Shown: positions 45,305 through 52,826, numbered from the stretch's first letter. The stretch: DNA of 64,000 bases from Niveibacterium microcysteis (GCF_017161445.1 NZ_CP071060.1:3348001-3412000); one strand, 5' to 3'. The notes: generated by a model not told the origin, from the sequence alone. Translations and numbers: made by a program.

Positions 45305-46280
45305 GTGTCACGCGCACGGGGCGCGCCCAGAAATCGAAAAAGTTGAACCACTGCAACGGCGTGCGTCGTGTTTCCGCCTCAAGGCGCGCGGCGAACTCCT
45401 GCACCAGCGGCTGCAAGGCCGCTTCGCGGTTGCGCCGCGGCAGCACGATGCGATCGCGGAAGCGCTCGAAACGCACGCGAAAACCCTTGCCTTCAGCGGT
45501 CGGCCACATCAGGAACACCGGTACGCCCAGCACCGCTGCCAGCACCCAGGGGCCGATCGGAAATGGCGCGGCCTTGCCGAGAAACGGGGCTTCGAGCACC
45601 CCCGCATCCTGCGTGACCGGGACACGATCGCCAGTCATCACGATGAAGTCGCCGTCGGCAACGCGCTCCGCGAGGAACATGGCCATCGCCGGATCCAGTT
45701 CGGTCACCTGAATCAGGTTGAGCTGGCTGTCCGGATTGAGTTCGGCCATCAGCCGGTTGAAGCGCGCCGCGTGCCGCGTGTGCACCAGCACATGGATCTT
45801 GCCGGCGTCATGGTAGCTCGACGCCAGCGCCCGGCTGGCCTCGAAGTTGCCGAGATGAGCGGTGACAATGAGGCCACCGCGTCGCGCGCGAAACGCCTCG
45901 GCACACAATTCGGCCCCCTCGACGATGCAGCGCGCCGGATCGAGTCCGCCATTCCAGACCATCAGCTTGTCGAGAATGCACTCGGCGAAGGCCACGAAGT
46001 GGCGCAGCGATGCCCAGCGCCCGGGCTCGACGCCACTCGCCCGCAAGCGCTCGATGTAGGCCAGCGACGCTTCACGTGCGCTGCGCGCGCTCAGCCAATA
46101 CACAAAAACCACCGGGTACAGCGCCAACTGGAACGGCAGGCGCCCCAGCGCGCGATGCAGGCGATAGAGCAGCCGCATGCCGAAGATGAAGCCCACCTCG
46201 TCCATCTGCGCCCAATGCCGTGCGCCGCGCGCAGGCGGCTGCCCTGCCCCGGGCGCGGGGCTCGCCTGCGGACGATTCAT
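45288..46280 (-). CDS. LpxL/HtrB-like lysophospholipid/lipid A-type acyltransferase
   Basis: 330 residues from MNRPQASPAPGAGQPP. The family HxxxxE-type motif is seen as TAHLGNFEASRALA, with VMTGDRVPVTQDAG and FPIGPWVLAAVLGVPVFLMW downstream, as in LpxL-type acyltransferases. One membrane segment lies near the N-terminus (LALYPVVFVYWLSA). In aryl polyene loci such an enzyme may acylate the carrier lipid or glycan to which the pigment is attached. It overlaps the glycosyltransferase by 4 nt. Confidence 0.87.
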   Translation of the reverse strand: MNRPQASPAPGAGQPPARGARHWAQMDEVGFIFGMRLLYRLHRALGRLPFQLALYPVVFVYWLSARSAREASLAYIERLRASGVEPGRWASLRHFVAFAECILDKLMVWNGGLDPARCIVEGAELCAEAFRARRGGLIVTAHLGNFEASRALASSYHDAGKIHVLVHTRHAARFNRLMAELNPDSQLNLIQVTELDPAMAMFLAERVADGDFIVMTGDRVPVTQDAGVLEAPFLGKAAPFPIGPWVLAAVLGVPVFLMWPTAEGKGFRVRFERFRDRIVLPRRNREAALQPLVQEFAARLEAETRRTPLQWFNFFDFWARPVRVTHDSQA

Positions 46281-47017
46281 GCTGCACTCCGGAAGTGCCG
46301 CAGCAGCAGGCGCGGCGCCCTCGGCAACATGCCGAAGAACAGGCGCGTGTGCATCCACGAAATCGCCAAGTTGTCCGCCAGCGGGCGGAAGTGCGACACA
46401 CCACCTTCCGGATAGCGCACATGGGTTGGCACGTTTCGGATCGGCAGGCCGGCCCAGTCCAGCCTAACCAGAACCTCAACATCGAAGTCCATGCGGCGTC
46501 CGATGCGGGTGCGCTGCAACAAGGGCACCACCGCATCGAGCGGGTAGACGCGGAATCCGCACATCGAATCGGTGATGCGGAACGAGAGCGTGTTGATCCA
46601 GACCCATACATGCGTGGCGTAGCGCCCGTAGAGACGCCCTTTCGGCACACTGGCGTCATAGACCGGGCAACCGATGATCGCGTGGTCGGGCGCAGATTCG
46701 GCTTCGGCGAGAAAACGCGGCACGTCAGCCGTGTCATGCTGGCCGTCGGCATCGATCTGCAGGGCGTGCGTGTAGCCTGCCGCATGGGCAGCGCAAAGGC
46801 CGTCGGACACCGCCGCGCCCTTACCGCCGTTCTGTTGCCGGCGCAGCACCGTCACATCAGTGTCAGCCGCCGCCAGAGCGTCTAGCACCGTTGCGCACTC
46901 GGCGCGGCTGCCGTCATCCACCATCAAGACGGGCAGGCGCTGCGCGCGCAGGGCCGCCACCACGCCGCCCACTGCATGCTCGTGGTTGTAGACCGGGATC
47001 ACGGCGCAGCACTTCAC
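46277..47017 (-). CDS. family 2 glycosyltransferase (ApeJ-like)
   Basis: 246 residues from GTG 47017, chosen because it overlaps the AMP-ligase stop (GTGA) and starts just before the GT-A fold. CAVIPVYNHEHAVGGVV and LMVDDGSRAE bind nucleotide, QIDADGQHD is the DxD metal site, and MCGFRVYPLDAV matches DPM1/DGDG-like family 2 enzymes. It would add a sugar to a lipid carrier or to the pigment head. The sugar is not predictable. Confidence 0.9.
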   Translation of the reverse strand: MKCCAVIPVYNHEHAVGGVVAALRAQRLPVLMVDDGSRAECATVLDALAAADTDVTVLRRQQNGGKGAAVSDGLCAAHAAGYTHALQIDADGQHDTADVPRFLAEAESAPDHAIIGCPVYDASVPKGRLYGRYATHVWVWINTLSFRITDSMCGFRVYPLDAVVPLLQRTRIGRRMDFDVEVLVRLDWAGLPIRNVPTHVRYPEGGVSHFRPLADNLAISWMHTRLFFGMLPRAPRLLLRHFRSAA

Positions 47018-48693
47018 CGCGCAGCTCCAAACATCAGGCGGCCACTCGCACAAGGGCGTTCGCCATCGGTGATCCGAAAGGCCACGGCCGCCTTCGCAGG
47101 CAAATGCTCAAGTGACAGCACCAAGCGGCAACCGGGGCGCACGACGTGCTGGAACTTCAGGGCATCAACACCGCGGAATGGCGCCGCAATGCCGAACATG
47201 TCCTGTGCCCAGCGCATCGCCCAATCGAGCTGTACGACACCCGGCAGGATCGGCGTATCGGGAAAATGCCCTTCAAAGGCAGCGAGTGAGGCCGCCACCT
47301 CCAACGCGACGACCGCTTGGGTATCGCTCACCGACAGCACCTGCGCTTCCGGCTGCTCGGCCGAGGCGCCGAACAAGGCCACGAGCAGCGCCTGCGGCGT
47401 CTTGCCCAGCGCGTTGAGCGGTATCGTTTCGACATGCCGCCAACGCCGCGGCAGCGCCAGCGCTTCGACATCGCCAGCAATCGCAGTGCGCAAATACCCG
47501 TGCAGCCCCGCACGACCAAGCCGAGCAAGCGCGGCATGCCCGGTCTCGCTCAACACGAGGACCGCCCCCAAACGCCCCTCCGGCAGCACGCAGCAGCGCG
47601 CCTCGGCAATTTCAGGTTGGCCGGTGAGTGCGCGCTCAACCGCGTCGAGCGACACCCTTTTTTCCTCGACCTTCACGATACGGTCGGCGCGACCCAGCAA
47701 ACGGAAGCCCGCCCCGATTGGCTGCGCACGATCGGCGGTGTCGTACCACGCAGCAGGGTCGGGCATGAAAGGAGAGCGCAGACGCAGTCCAGTCTCCGCG
47801 AATTCAAGGTCAACACAGCCGTGCTGCTGCCACACCGCATCAAGCGCCGCATCGGACTGGCTCCGCCACGCGATGCCACCCGTCTCGGAGCTGCCATAGA
47901 CCTCGATCACGGGCACACCCAGGGTGCCACGCACCGCGAGCGAAGCGTCCCGCGCCAGCGGCCCGCCCGACGAAAAGACGATGCGCGGCGCTGGTGGCAG
48001 CGCATGCAGCGCCAGCGCTTCGGGCCAGCGTCGCAGATAAGCGGGGCTCGACACCAGCACCGCATCTTGGCCCCCCAATGCGGCGGCGACGGCCTCGGGA
48101 TACAGCAGTTGCTGGGCGAGCAGCACGCGACCACTGACCACGGGCCACAGCAAACGAAACAGCAGCCCGTAAAGGTGCTGGTGGGAGACTGTGCCCACAA
48201 TCGTTGCATCGGCTGCCGCCTCTCCCCAGGTCGACTCAATGACGGCGAGTTCGGCAGCCAGTTGGCGCAGTCGTTTTTCGATTGCCACCGGCGCGCCGCT
48301 GGTGCCCGACGTGAAGACGACCAAGGCTGGCAGTTCGCCATCAAGCGCCGCGAGGGCGAAATCAGCCGGCGCGGGCTCTGCGATCGCGCTCGCTGGGCCG
48401 GCCAGCCAGCCGTCGACCTCTCCTTGCAAGCGCTGAAGTGTCGCCGGCAGAAGGTCACCCGGCAGTACGACCGTTTTGCCGGCCGCCCAGGCACCGAATA
48501 GGCGCACGGCGGCTTCATCGACGTCGCCGCAGTAAAGCCCCCATCGCGCGCCCGGCATCTCGCCCAGGCGCGCGGCCCACGCGCGTACACGCGCGAGGAA
48601 CATCCCCCAGGAAACGAGGCTGCCGTGGCTGAGCGCGAACGGCGTCTCAGGCGCGCGCGCCTGTAACAGCGCGCTCGAAAGGCGATCAAGCAC
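47014..48693 (-). CDS. AMP-dependent aryl-acid ligase fused to a FabA/FabZ-like dehydratase domain
   Basis: 559 residues from GTG 48693, with GGAGG 7 nt upstream. Residues about 10-440 form an adenylate-forming ligase: VVFTSGTSGAP (about 125), EVYGSSETGG, DRIVKVEEKRVSLDAVE, and LNALGKTPQ with the catalytic Lys. Residues about 450-559 are a hotdog dehydratase: FEGHFPDTPILPGVVQLDWA, with His and an Asp in the FabA position. In other APE operons these are two genes (ApeH, ApeI as I recall). The ligase activates the aryl starter and loads it on an ACP. Confidence 0.9.
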   Translation of the reverse strand: MLDRLSSALLQARAPETPFALSHGSLVSWGMFLARVRAWAARLGEMPGARWGLYCGDVDEAAVRLFGAWAAGKTVVLPGDLLPATLQRLQGEVDGWLAGPASAIAEPAPADFALAALDGELPALVVFTSGTSGAPVAIEKRLRQLAAELAVIESTWGEAAADATIVGTVSHQHLYGLLFRLLWPVVSGRVLLAQQLLYPEAVAAALGGQDAVLVSSPAYLRRWPEALALHALPPAPRIVFSSGGPLARDASLAVRGTLGVPVIEVYGSSETGGIAWRSQSDAALDAVWQQHGCVDLEFAETGLRLRSPFMPDPAAWYDTADRAQPIGAGFRLLGRADRIVKVEEKRVSLDAVERALTGQPEIAEARCCVLPEGRLGAVLVLSETGHAALARLGRAGLHGYLRTAIAGDVEALALPRRWRHVETIPLNALGKTPQALLVALFGASAEQPEAQVLSVSDTQAVVALEVAASLAAFEGHFPDTPILPGVVQLDWAMRWAQDMFGIAAPFRGVDALKFQHVVRPGCRLVLSLEHLPAKAAVAFRITDGERPCASGRLMFGAAR

Positions 48694-49231
48694 CGGCAAG
48701 CCTCCGCTTGACGCGCTGACGGACCACCCATTCCGCGGCAAACAAAAGCCCCATCGCGACGTAAGACAGGCAACCGTTGTACAAAGCCCAGATCGCGTCC
48801 GAAGCCCACAGCGCTGTCGCGAGCGAGATGCTGCCGTTTATCACGAAGAAGCCGCACCAAACCTGCGTCACGCGCCGGACATAGGGCACTGCGGCGTCCG
48901 GAAGATCCGGTTCTTGCAGGCGCGCGAAACGCTCGATGACGGTTGGCGGATGCAGCAGGCTCCAGCCGAACACCGCAAGCAAGCCAAGGTTGATCGCCAA
49001 GGGGTAGAAGCGCAGCGGCAGTGCGTCATTGGAAAGCAACGCATAGCCGGCGATCAGCGTTGCCGCACCGACCCACGTCCACGCCATACGATCGCGCGGA
49101 CCGACGACGAGGCGTGTCAGGGCCGCGACCAGCAGCGCAGCCGCCAGCCAGCGAGGCGACACCCAGCGCTGGCCAAACGCAAGTGCAAGCGGAAACAGGA
49201 TCGCAAAGAGCGCGAGCACGCCGTTGGGCAT
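48686..49231 (-). CDS. COG4648-family integral membrane protein (ApeG-like)
   Basis: 181 residues with five or six hydrophobic segments (VLALFAILFPLALAFGQRW, LAAALLVAALTRLVV, WVGAATLIAGYALL, LAINLGLLAVFGWSLL, VWCGFFVINGSISLATALW, GCLSYVAMGLLFAAEWVV). The HPPTVIERFARLQEP loop is typical of the family. It occurs between ACP and AMP-ligase genes in APE operons; function unknown, possibly organising the complex at the membrane. Its stop overlaps the ligase GTG by 8 nt. Confidence 0.85.
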   Translation of the reverse strand: MPNGVLALFAILFPLALAFGQRWVSPRWLAAALLVAALTRLVVGPRDRMAWTWVGAATLIAGYALLSNDALPLRFYPLAINLGLLAVFGWSLLHPPTVIERFARLQEPDLPDAAVPYVRRVTQVWCGFFVINGSISLATALWASDAIWALYNGCLSYVAMGLLFAAEWVVRQRVKRRLAGA

Positions 49232-49237
49232 CGTGCG

Positions 49238-49489
49238 TCAGGCGGCTTCGGCCATCACACCGTAAAGCGCATCCACCACGTCCTGCACGGTACGGACCGT
49301 CTTGAAGACCTCGGGCTGCATACGCTTGCCGGTCAGCTCCTTGGCGCGGAGCATGAGATCAACCGCATCGATCGAGTCGATATCGAGATCCGTGTAGAGA
49401 TTCGATTCCGGTTTCACGTCGGCCGGATCGATCTCGAAAGTGTCGTGAAGCACGCCCACGATCCAGGCATAAATCTGCTCGCGGTTCAT
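49238..49489 (-). CDS. acyl carrier protein (ApeF-like)
   Basis: 83 residues. The phosphopantetheine serine is in LDIDSIDAVDLML, preceded by FEIDPADVKPESNLYTD. A second ACP gene lies directly upstream with ATGA overlap. In APE systems one ACP takes the aryl starter and the other the growing chain; which does which cannot be read from sequence. Confidence 0.93.
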   Translation of the reverse strand: MNREQIYAWIVGVLHDTFEIDPADVKPESNLYTDLDIDSIDAVDLMLRAKELTGKRMQPEVFKTVRTVQDVVDALYGVMAEAA

Positions 49490-49758
49490 ACAGCCTCCTG
49501 CGTACGCCGGCGCGCCTTGACCAACTCGGCGAGTGCGGCAACGCTGGCGAAGTGCGCGCGCGTCTCGTTCGAATCAGCTGACAGCGTGATTCCGTAATGT
49601 TTCTGCAGCGCGACGCCAAGCTCAAGCGCATCGATCGAATCGAGGCCCAGCCCATCGCCGAACAGCGGTGCATCGGTGTCGATATCGTCGACCGAGATGT
49701 CCTCGAGGTCGAGGCAGTCGATGATCATCTGTTTGATTTCTTTGTACAACTCATCCAT
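49486..49758 (-). CDS. acyl carrier protein (ApeE-like)
   Basis: 90 residues. The attachment serine is in GLGLDSIDALELGVAL, with DLEDISVDDIDTDAPLFGDG before it. HYGITLSADSNETRAHFASVAALAEL resembles the C-terminal helix region of the DAR-branch ACP at 27664, so those two may be related by duplication. It overlaps the acyltransferase upstream by 8 nt and the next ACP by 4 nt. Confidence 0.93.
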   Translation of the reverse strand: MDELYKEIKQMIIDCLDLEDISVDDIDTDAPLFGDGLGLDSIDALELGVALQKHYGITLSADSNETRAHFASVAALAELVKARRRTQEAV

Positions 49759-50524
49759 GGCGCAACAACTCCTGGGCGAAATGCCGTTCGAGATCCTGTG
49801 TCAGATGCCGGGCCGCGAGAGCAAGAGGCAAATCGGGACGCAGGTAGGGGGTGACGGGTATGTCTTCCCCCACGGAAAACACAAAATGCGGCCGCCGAAG
49901 CGGCACTCGATACCACTTCTCCCCCTTGGTCAGCATGATCGGGCTGCACTGGATATAGACCGGTGTCAGCGCAAGCGCACCCCGTACCGCAAGGTTTCCG
50001 GCGCCGCGCTGAAACGAGAGCGGGCACCCGGGCACCGTGCGCGTACCTTCCGGGAAGATGATCAGGTTGCTGCCGTTACGGACCGACGCGATGCAGGCAT
50101 CGACGACTTCCGGGCCGGAACCATTGCTTACATAGTCAGCAGCCTGGACCGGGCCGCGAGTGAACGGATTACGCCACAACGCCGCCTTCACCACGCAATC
50201 AGCATTGCGCACCAGCGACATTAAGAACACGACGTCGATCAAGGTCGGATGGTTCGCAACAACCAGGAGCCCGTCCCGCTGCAGCCGCTCGACGTTCCGA
50301 AGCTCATAGGTATAGATGCCCATCACGCGCATCTGCGCGACGAACACTCGGAATGCGAAGCGGATCACGTTGCGTGAAATACGGCGGCGCGCGTTCCGCT
50401 CCCAAACCGCGATGCGAATCAGCGGAAAGATCAATAGCCCAAGCACCAGTCCGCCGAGCCCGAAACTCGAGAAGCAGAACGCGGTCGCGAAGATCCGCCA
50501 AGCGCGATTAAACGGACTAGACAC
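49751..50524 (-). CDS. PlsC-like 1-acyl-glycerol-3-phosphate acyltransferase family protein (ApeD-like)
   Basis: 257 residues from GTG 50524, which overlaps the upstream gene by 8 nt. The HX4D catalytic motif is NHPTLIDVVF and the second block is IIFPEGTRTVPG. An N-terminal membrane helix (FATAFCFSSFGLGGLVLGLLIFPL) anchors it. In APE operons this acyltransferase is believed to transfer the polyene or a fatty acyl chain to the lipid or glycan anchor. The frame extends upstream of 50524, but that part is the chain-length-factor gene in another frame. Confidence 0.87.
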   Translation of the reverse strand: MSSPFNRAWRIFATAFCFSSFGLGGLVLGLLIFPLIRIAVWERNARRRISRNVIRFAFRVFVAQMRVMGIYTYELRNVERLQRDGLLVVANHPTLIDVVFLMSLVRNADCVVKAALWRNPFTRGPVQAADYVSNGSGPEVVDACIASVRNGSNLIIFPEGTRTVPGCPLSFQRGAGNLAVRGALALTPVYIQCSPIMLTKGEKWYRVPLRRPHFVFSVGEDIPVTPYLRPDLPLALAARHLTQDLERHFAQELLRHG

Positions 50525-51224
50525 GCCGCACCTGCCACCCGCGAGCGCAGTCGAATGAAACGGAGTCGCCGGCCAACCACCGCGTCCAAGCCAGCACCTC
50601 TGGTTCGGAATACGCGGGCGTTGGCACCGCCGCTTGCGACAGCGCCAGGCCGGTGCCGTCGCCAAGCCGGAAAATGCCCGCCCAAGCGGCAGGGAGCTCA
50701 GGCTCAGTCACATAACTTGAATAGCAGGCGGGCACCGGCTCATCACTCAGAATCGCCAGAACTTCAGCATGACCATCAGCCAGAAAGGCCATTACTTCGG
50801 CGAGCATCGCGAAGACCCCGCCCGTCTCAGCAGCGAGCGCCGTATACGGCGCCGAATCCTTGCGCACGATGCCGAGCAAGCCAGGCGCCGCGTTGTGCAC
50901 CGACGCAGCAAAGCCGGCCGGCGACAAGGTCTCACCTCGCGCAAGCGCCTCGAGCAACTCTGCGGAACGGCCGACCGATCCATGCCTCGACACGTACACG
51001 ACCGGCAAACCGGTTCGATCGCCCAGAACATCGAACGCGGCACGCAAGGTCATACGCGCCAGTCGATCAGCCCGGCGTCGCAGCATTGCCGGAATTTCCG
51101 GCAGCACGGGCTCACCGGCGGACTCAGGTGTGCGAAGACCGTCGGCCCACTCCTGCCACGCAGCGCGATCCGGCAAGCCGGGCGCCCACGCCGTCCAGGA
51201 CGACACGCTTAGCAAACCCGACAT
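50517..51224 (-). CDS. beta-ketoacyl synthase chain-length factor (ApeC-like)
   Basis: 235 residues from MSGLLSVSSWTAWAPGLPD, the typical opening of this Ketoacyl-synt_2 family. PVVYVSRHGSVGRSAELLEALARGE and AGFAASVHNAAPGLLGIVRK are KS-fold pieces, but there is no catalytic Cys-His-His set. The E. coli homologue pairs with the elongating KS (here 38682) to set chain length. It is the first gene of the pigment locus; everything down to 26145 lies in the same orientation behind it. Confidence 0.87.
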   Translation of the reverse strand: MSGLLSVSSWTAWAPGLPDRAAWQEWADGLRTPESAGEPVLPEIPAMLRRRADRLARMTLRAAFDVLGDRTGLPVVYVSRHGSVGRSAELLEALARGETLSPAGFAASVHNAAPGLLGIVRKDSAPYTALAAETGGVFAMLAEVMAFLADGHAEVLAILSDEPVPACYSSYVTEPELPAAWAGIFRLGDGTGLALSQAAVPTPAYSEPEVLAWTRWLAGDSVSFDCARGWQVRRV

Positions 51225-51371
51225 CACACAACACCCGCAAACGCCCGGCCCGCACCCAACGCTGCGCGGGCGCGCATCGGCAGACAAAAGACAGCAAAGA
51301 TAGATACGGGTGCGCGCATCGAGTTGCCACAGCGCCACGAGTCGGCGCAAAAAAGTTCGGATTGTTTGCTA

Positions 51372-51391
51372 ATCGCCGGTGCCGCGGCGAT
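51372..51391. repeat. inverted repeat ATCGCC-N8-GGCGAT
   Basis: Two perfect 6-nt arms separated by 8 nt, about 150 bp upstream of the first pigment gene. The arms are the same half-site as in the repeat at 51437, which suggests a common DNA-binding protein. Confidence 0.5.
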
Positions 51392-51436
51392 GCAATCGCT
51401 CACGAACTCCACAATCAATCGAGGGGCAAATTATCC

Positions 51437-51453
51437 CAGGCGATGATCGCCTG
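51437..51453. repeat. 17-bp near-perfect palindrome CAGGCGAT-G-ATCGCCTG
   Basis: Eight-nt perfect arms around one base, a strong candidate operator for a dimeric regulator. Next to a possible -10 hexamer (GATAAT on the minus strand), so binding would block transcription. Confidence 0.55.
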
Positions 51454-51524
51454 ACGACCACATCACACCCCAACGAATGGCATAGCAACTACGACACAAG
51501 CAAACAAAACCAACAAATTTGTCA

Positions 51525-51542
51525 GAAAATATAAATATTTTC
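51525..51542. repeat. AT-rich palindrome GAAAATAT-AA-ATATTTTC
   Basis: Perfect 8-nt arms around AA, in an AT-rich island of otherwise GC-rich DNA. A second short palindrome, ACAAATTTGT, lies at 51513-51522. Could be an upstream promoter element, a bent segment or a site for a global regulator. Confidence 0.5.
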
Positions 51543-51552
51543 GCACAAACGA

Positions 51553-51581
51553 AAAAACGCCGGCATAAAGCCGGCGTTTTT
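51553..51581. terminator. terminator downstream of tRNA-Pro
   Basis: Perfect 12-bp stem AAAAACGCCGGC / GCCGGCGTTTTT with an ATAAA loop. It is 10 bp past the 3' end of the minus-strand tRNA gene, so it ends tRNA transcription and insulates the pigment leader. Confidence 0.92.
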
Positions 51582-51590
51582 CATGAAACC

Positions 51591-51667
51591 TGGTCGGGGT
51601 GAGAGGATTCGAACCTCCGGCCTCTACGTCCCGAACGTAGCGCTCTACCAGGCTAAGCTACACCCCG
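51591..51667 (-). tRNA. tRNA-Pro (anticodon CGG)
   Basis: A 77-nt cloverleaf on the minus strand. Acceptor CGGGGTG pairs with CACCCCG and CCA is encoded (51591-51594 read ACCA). The anticodon arm is CTACG-TTCGGGA-CGTAG, giving CGG in the loop, which reads the proline codon CCG. The T arm contains GGTTCGAATCC. A terminator follows. Confidence 0.97.
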
Positions 51668-51686
51668 TTTTTCTTGCTGCGACCGA

Positions 51687-52655
51687 TCAGTGATCTCTCG
51701 CAACTGCAAAGTCCGACAATTGTAGCAGCGAATCTTTGAAATGTGAAGGGGGTAATGCAACGAGACCCGCTTTTGCCAGCGCAACCTCCTCCACGGCCGC
51801 TTGGCGCGTGCGCTCCAGCGCATCAGTGGCGCGGATCGCCGCCATCACTGCAGGGTAGGATTCGCGCCCCCCTTCGGTGATCGCATGGCGCACCGCGTCG
51901 GCGTGCTCCTGCGAGCCATGGCGCATCACATGAATCAGGGGCAAAGTCGGCTTGCCCTCGGCAAGATCGTCGCCAACATGCTTGCCGGTATGAGCCTCGT
52001 CACCGGAGTAGTCCAGCACATCATCCACCAACTGGAACGCGGTGCCGATGTGGCGACCAAAGCTTGCCAGCGACTCCTGACCAGCCTCATCCAACCCGCC
52101 CAGGATTGCGCCGAGCCGCGCAGCTGCCTCAAACAGCATGGCGGTCTTGTAGCGAATCACGCGAAGGTAGTCTTCGACCGTCACATCCACATTGCGGACA
52201 TTGAGGAGCTGGAGCACCTCCCCCTCCGCGATGACGTTGGTCGCATCCGCCAACACCCGCATCACGCGCATGTCGTCCACGCCCACCATCATCTGGAAGG
52301 CGCGCGAATACAAGAAGTCGCCCACCAGCACCGCAGCGGCGTTACCAAACATTGCGTTGGCGGTGCTGTTGCCACGACGCAATGCGGATTCGTCCACGAC
52401 GTCGTCGTGAAGCAAGGTCGCGGTGTGAATGAATTCAACCACCGCCGCCAGTTCATGGTGATGGACGCCTCGATAGCCAAGCGCGTTGGCCACAAAGAGG
52501 AGCAAAGCCGGGCGCAAGCGCTTGCCACCCGCTGCGATGATGTACTCGGCCACCTGCCGGATGAGCACCACATCGGAATGGAGGCGCTGGCGGATCACGC
52601 CATCAACCGCGGCCATATCGGCGGCAATCGGCGCGTAGAGTTCTTGGGTCGACAA
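51687..52655 (-). CDS. ispB: polyprenyl (octaprenyl) diphosphate synthase
   Basis: Makes the C40-type side chain of ubiquinone from farnesyl diphosphate and isopentenyl diphosphate. Both aspartate-rich motifs are present: LLHDDVVDESALRRG and QLVDDVLDYSGD. GGKRLRPALLL and YRTAMLFEA-like RYKTAMLFEAAARLG also fit. I chose TTG 52655 (reads MSTQELYAPIAADM), which gives 322 residues as in other IspB proteins; the frame opens at TTG 52730, which would add 25 residues. Divergent from rplU. Confidence 0.92.
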   Translation of the reverse strand: MSTQELYAPIAADMAAVDGVIRQRLHSDVVLIRQVAEYIIAAGGKRLRPALLLFVANALGYRGVHHHELAAVVEFIHTATLLHDDVVDESALRRGNSTANAMFGNAAAVLVGDFLYSRAFQMMVGVDDMRVMRVLADATNVIAEGEVLQLLNVRNVDVTVEDYLRVIRYKTAMLFEAAARLGAILGGLDEAGQESLASFGRHIGTAFQLVDDVLDYSGDEAHTGKHVGDDLAEGKPTLPLIHVMRHGSQEHADAVRHAITEGGRESYPAVMAAIRATDALERTRQAAVEEVALAKAGLVALPPSHFKDSLLQLSDFAVARDH

Positions 52656-52754
52656 GGTGCGGCCGTGCGTGACAAAAGACGCAATGCTAGGAAGCGGCGG
52701 CCGGCGAGTCAAGGCGCGCACTTCGATCAAAACAGGAAAACCCGATTAGAAACC

Positions 52755-52783
52755 TTGACTTAGCTCTCGCAAAAAGTTAGAGT
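52755..52783 (+). promoter_or_regulatory. sigma70-type promoter of rplU-rpmA
   Basis: -35 TTGACT (52755-52760) and -10 TAGAGT (52778-52783) with exactly 17 nt between them. Transcription would start near 52790, leaving a leader of about 37 nt before the rplU ATG. Confidence 0.75.
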
Positions 52784-52826
52784 CGCGGGCTTTTCCACGT
52801 AGTTGTTCGTAAAGAACGGAGTCAAC

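Larger units (their letters stand above)
51225..51552 (-). promoter_or_regulatory. leader and promoter region of the pigment locus
   Basis: About 330 bp without a credible gene, unlike the gene-dense surroundings. It holds two inverted repeats built from the half-site GGCGAT/ATCGCC (51372-51391, 51437-51453). It also has an AT-rich block (51511-51542) with two palindromes, strikingly low in GC for this DNA. A GATAAT hexamer on the minus strand (about 51429-51434) just beyond the second repeat could be a -10 element, which would put that repeat between -35 and -10. No regulator gene is nearby. Confidence 0.45.

Noticed and set aside
26145..51224. A type I polyketide or NRPS cluster
   Set aside because: No multidomain PKS or NRPS modules exist; all enzymes are discrete type II-like proteins, with one ligase-dehydratase fusion.
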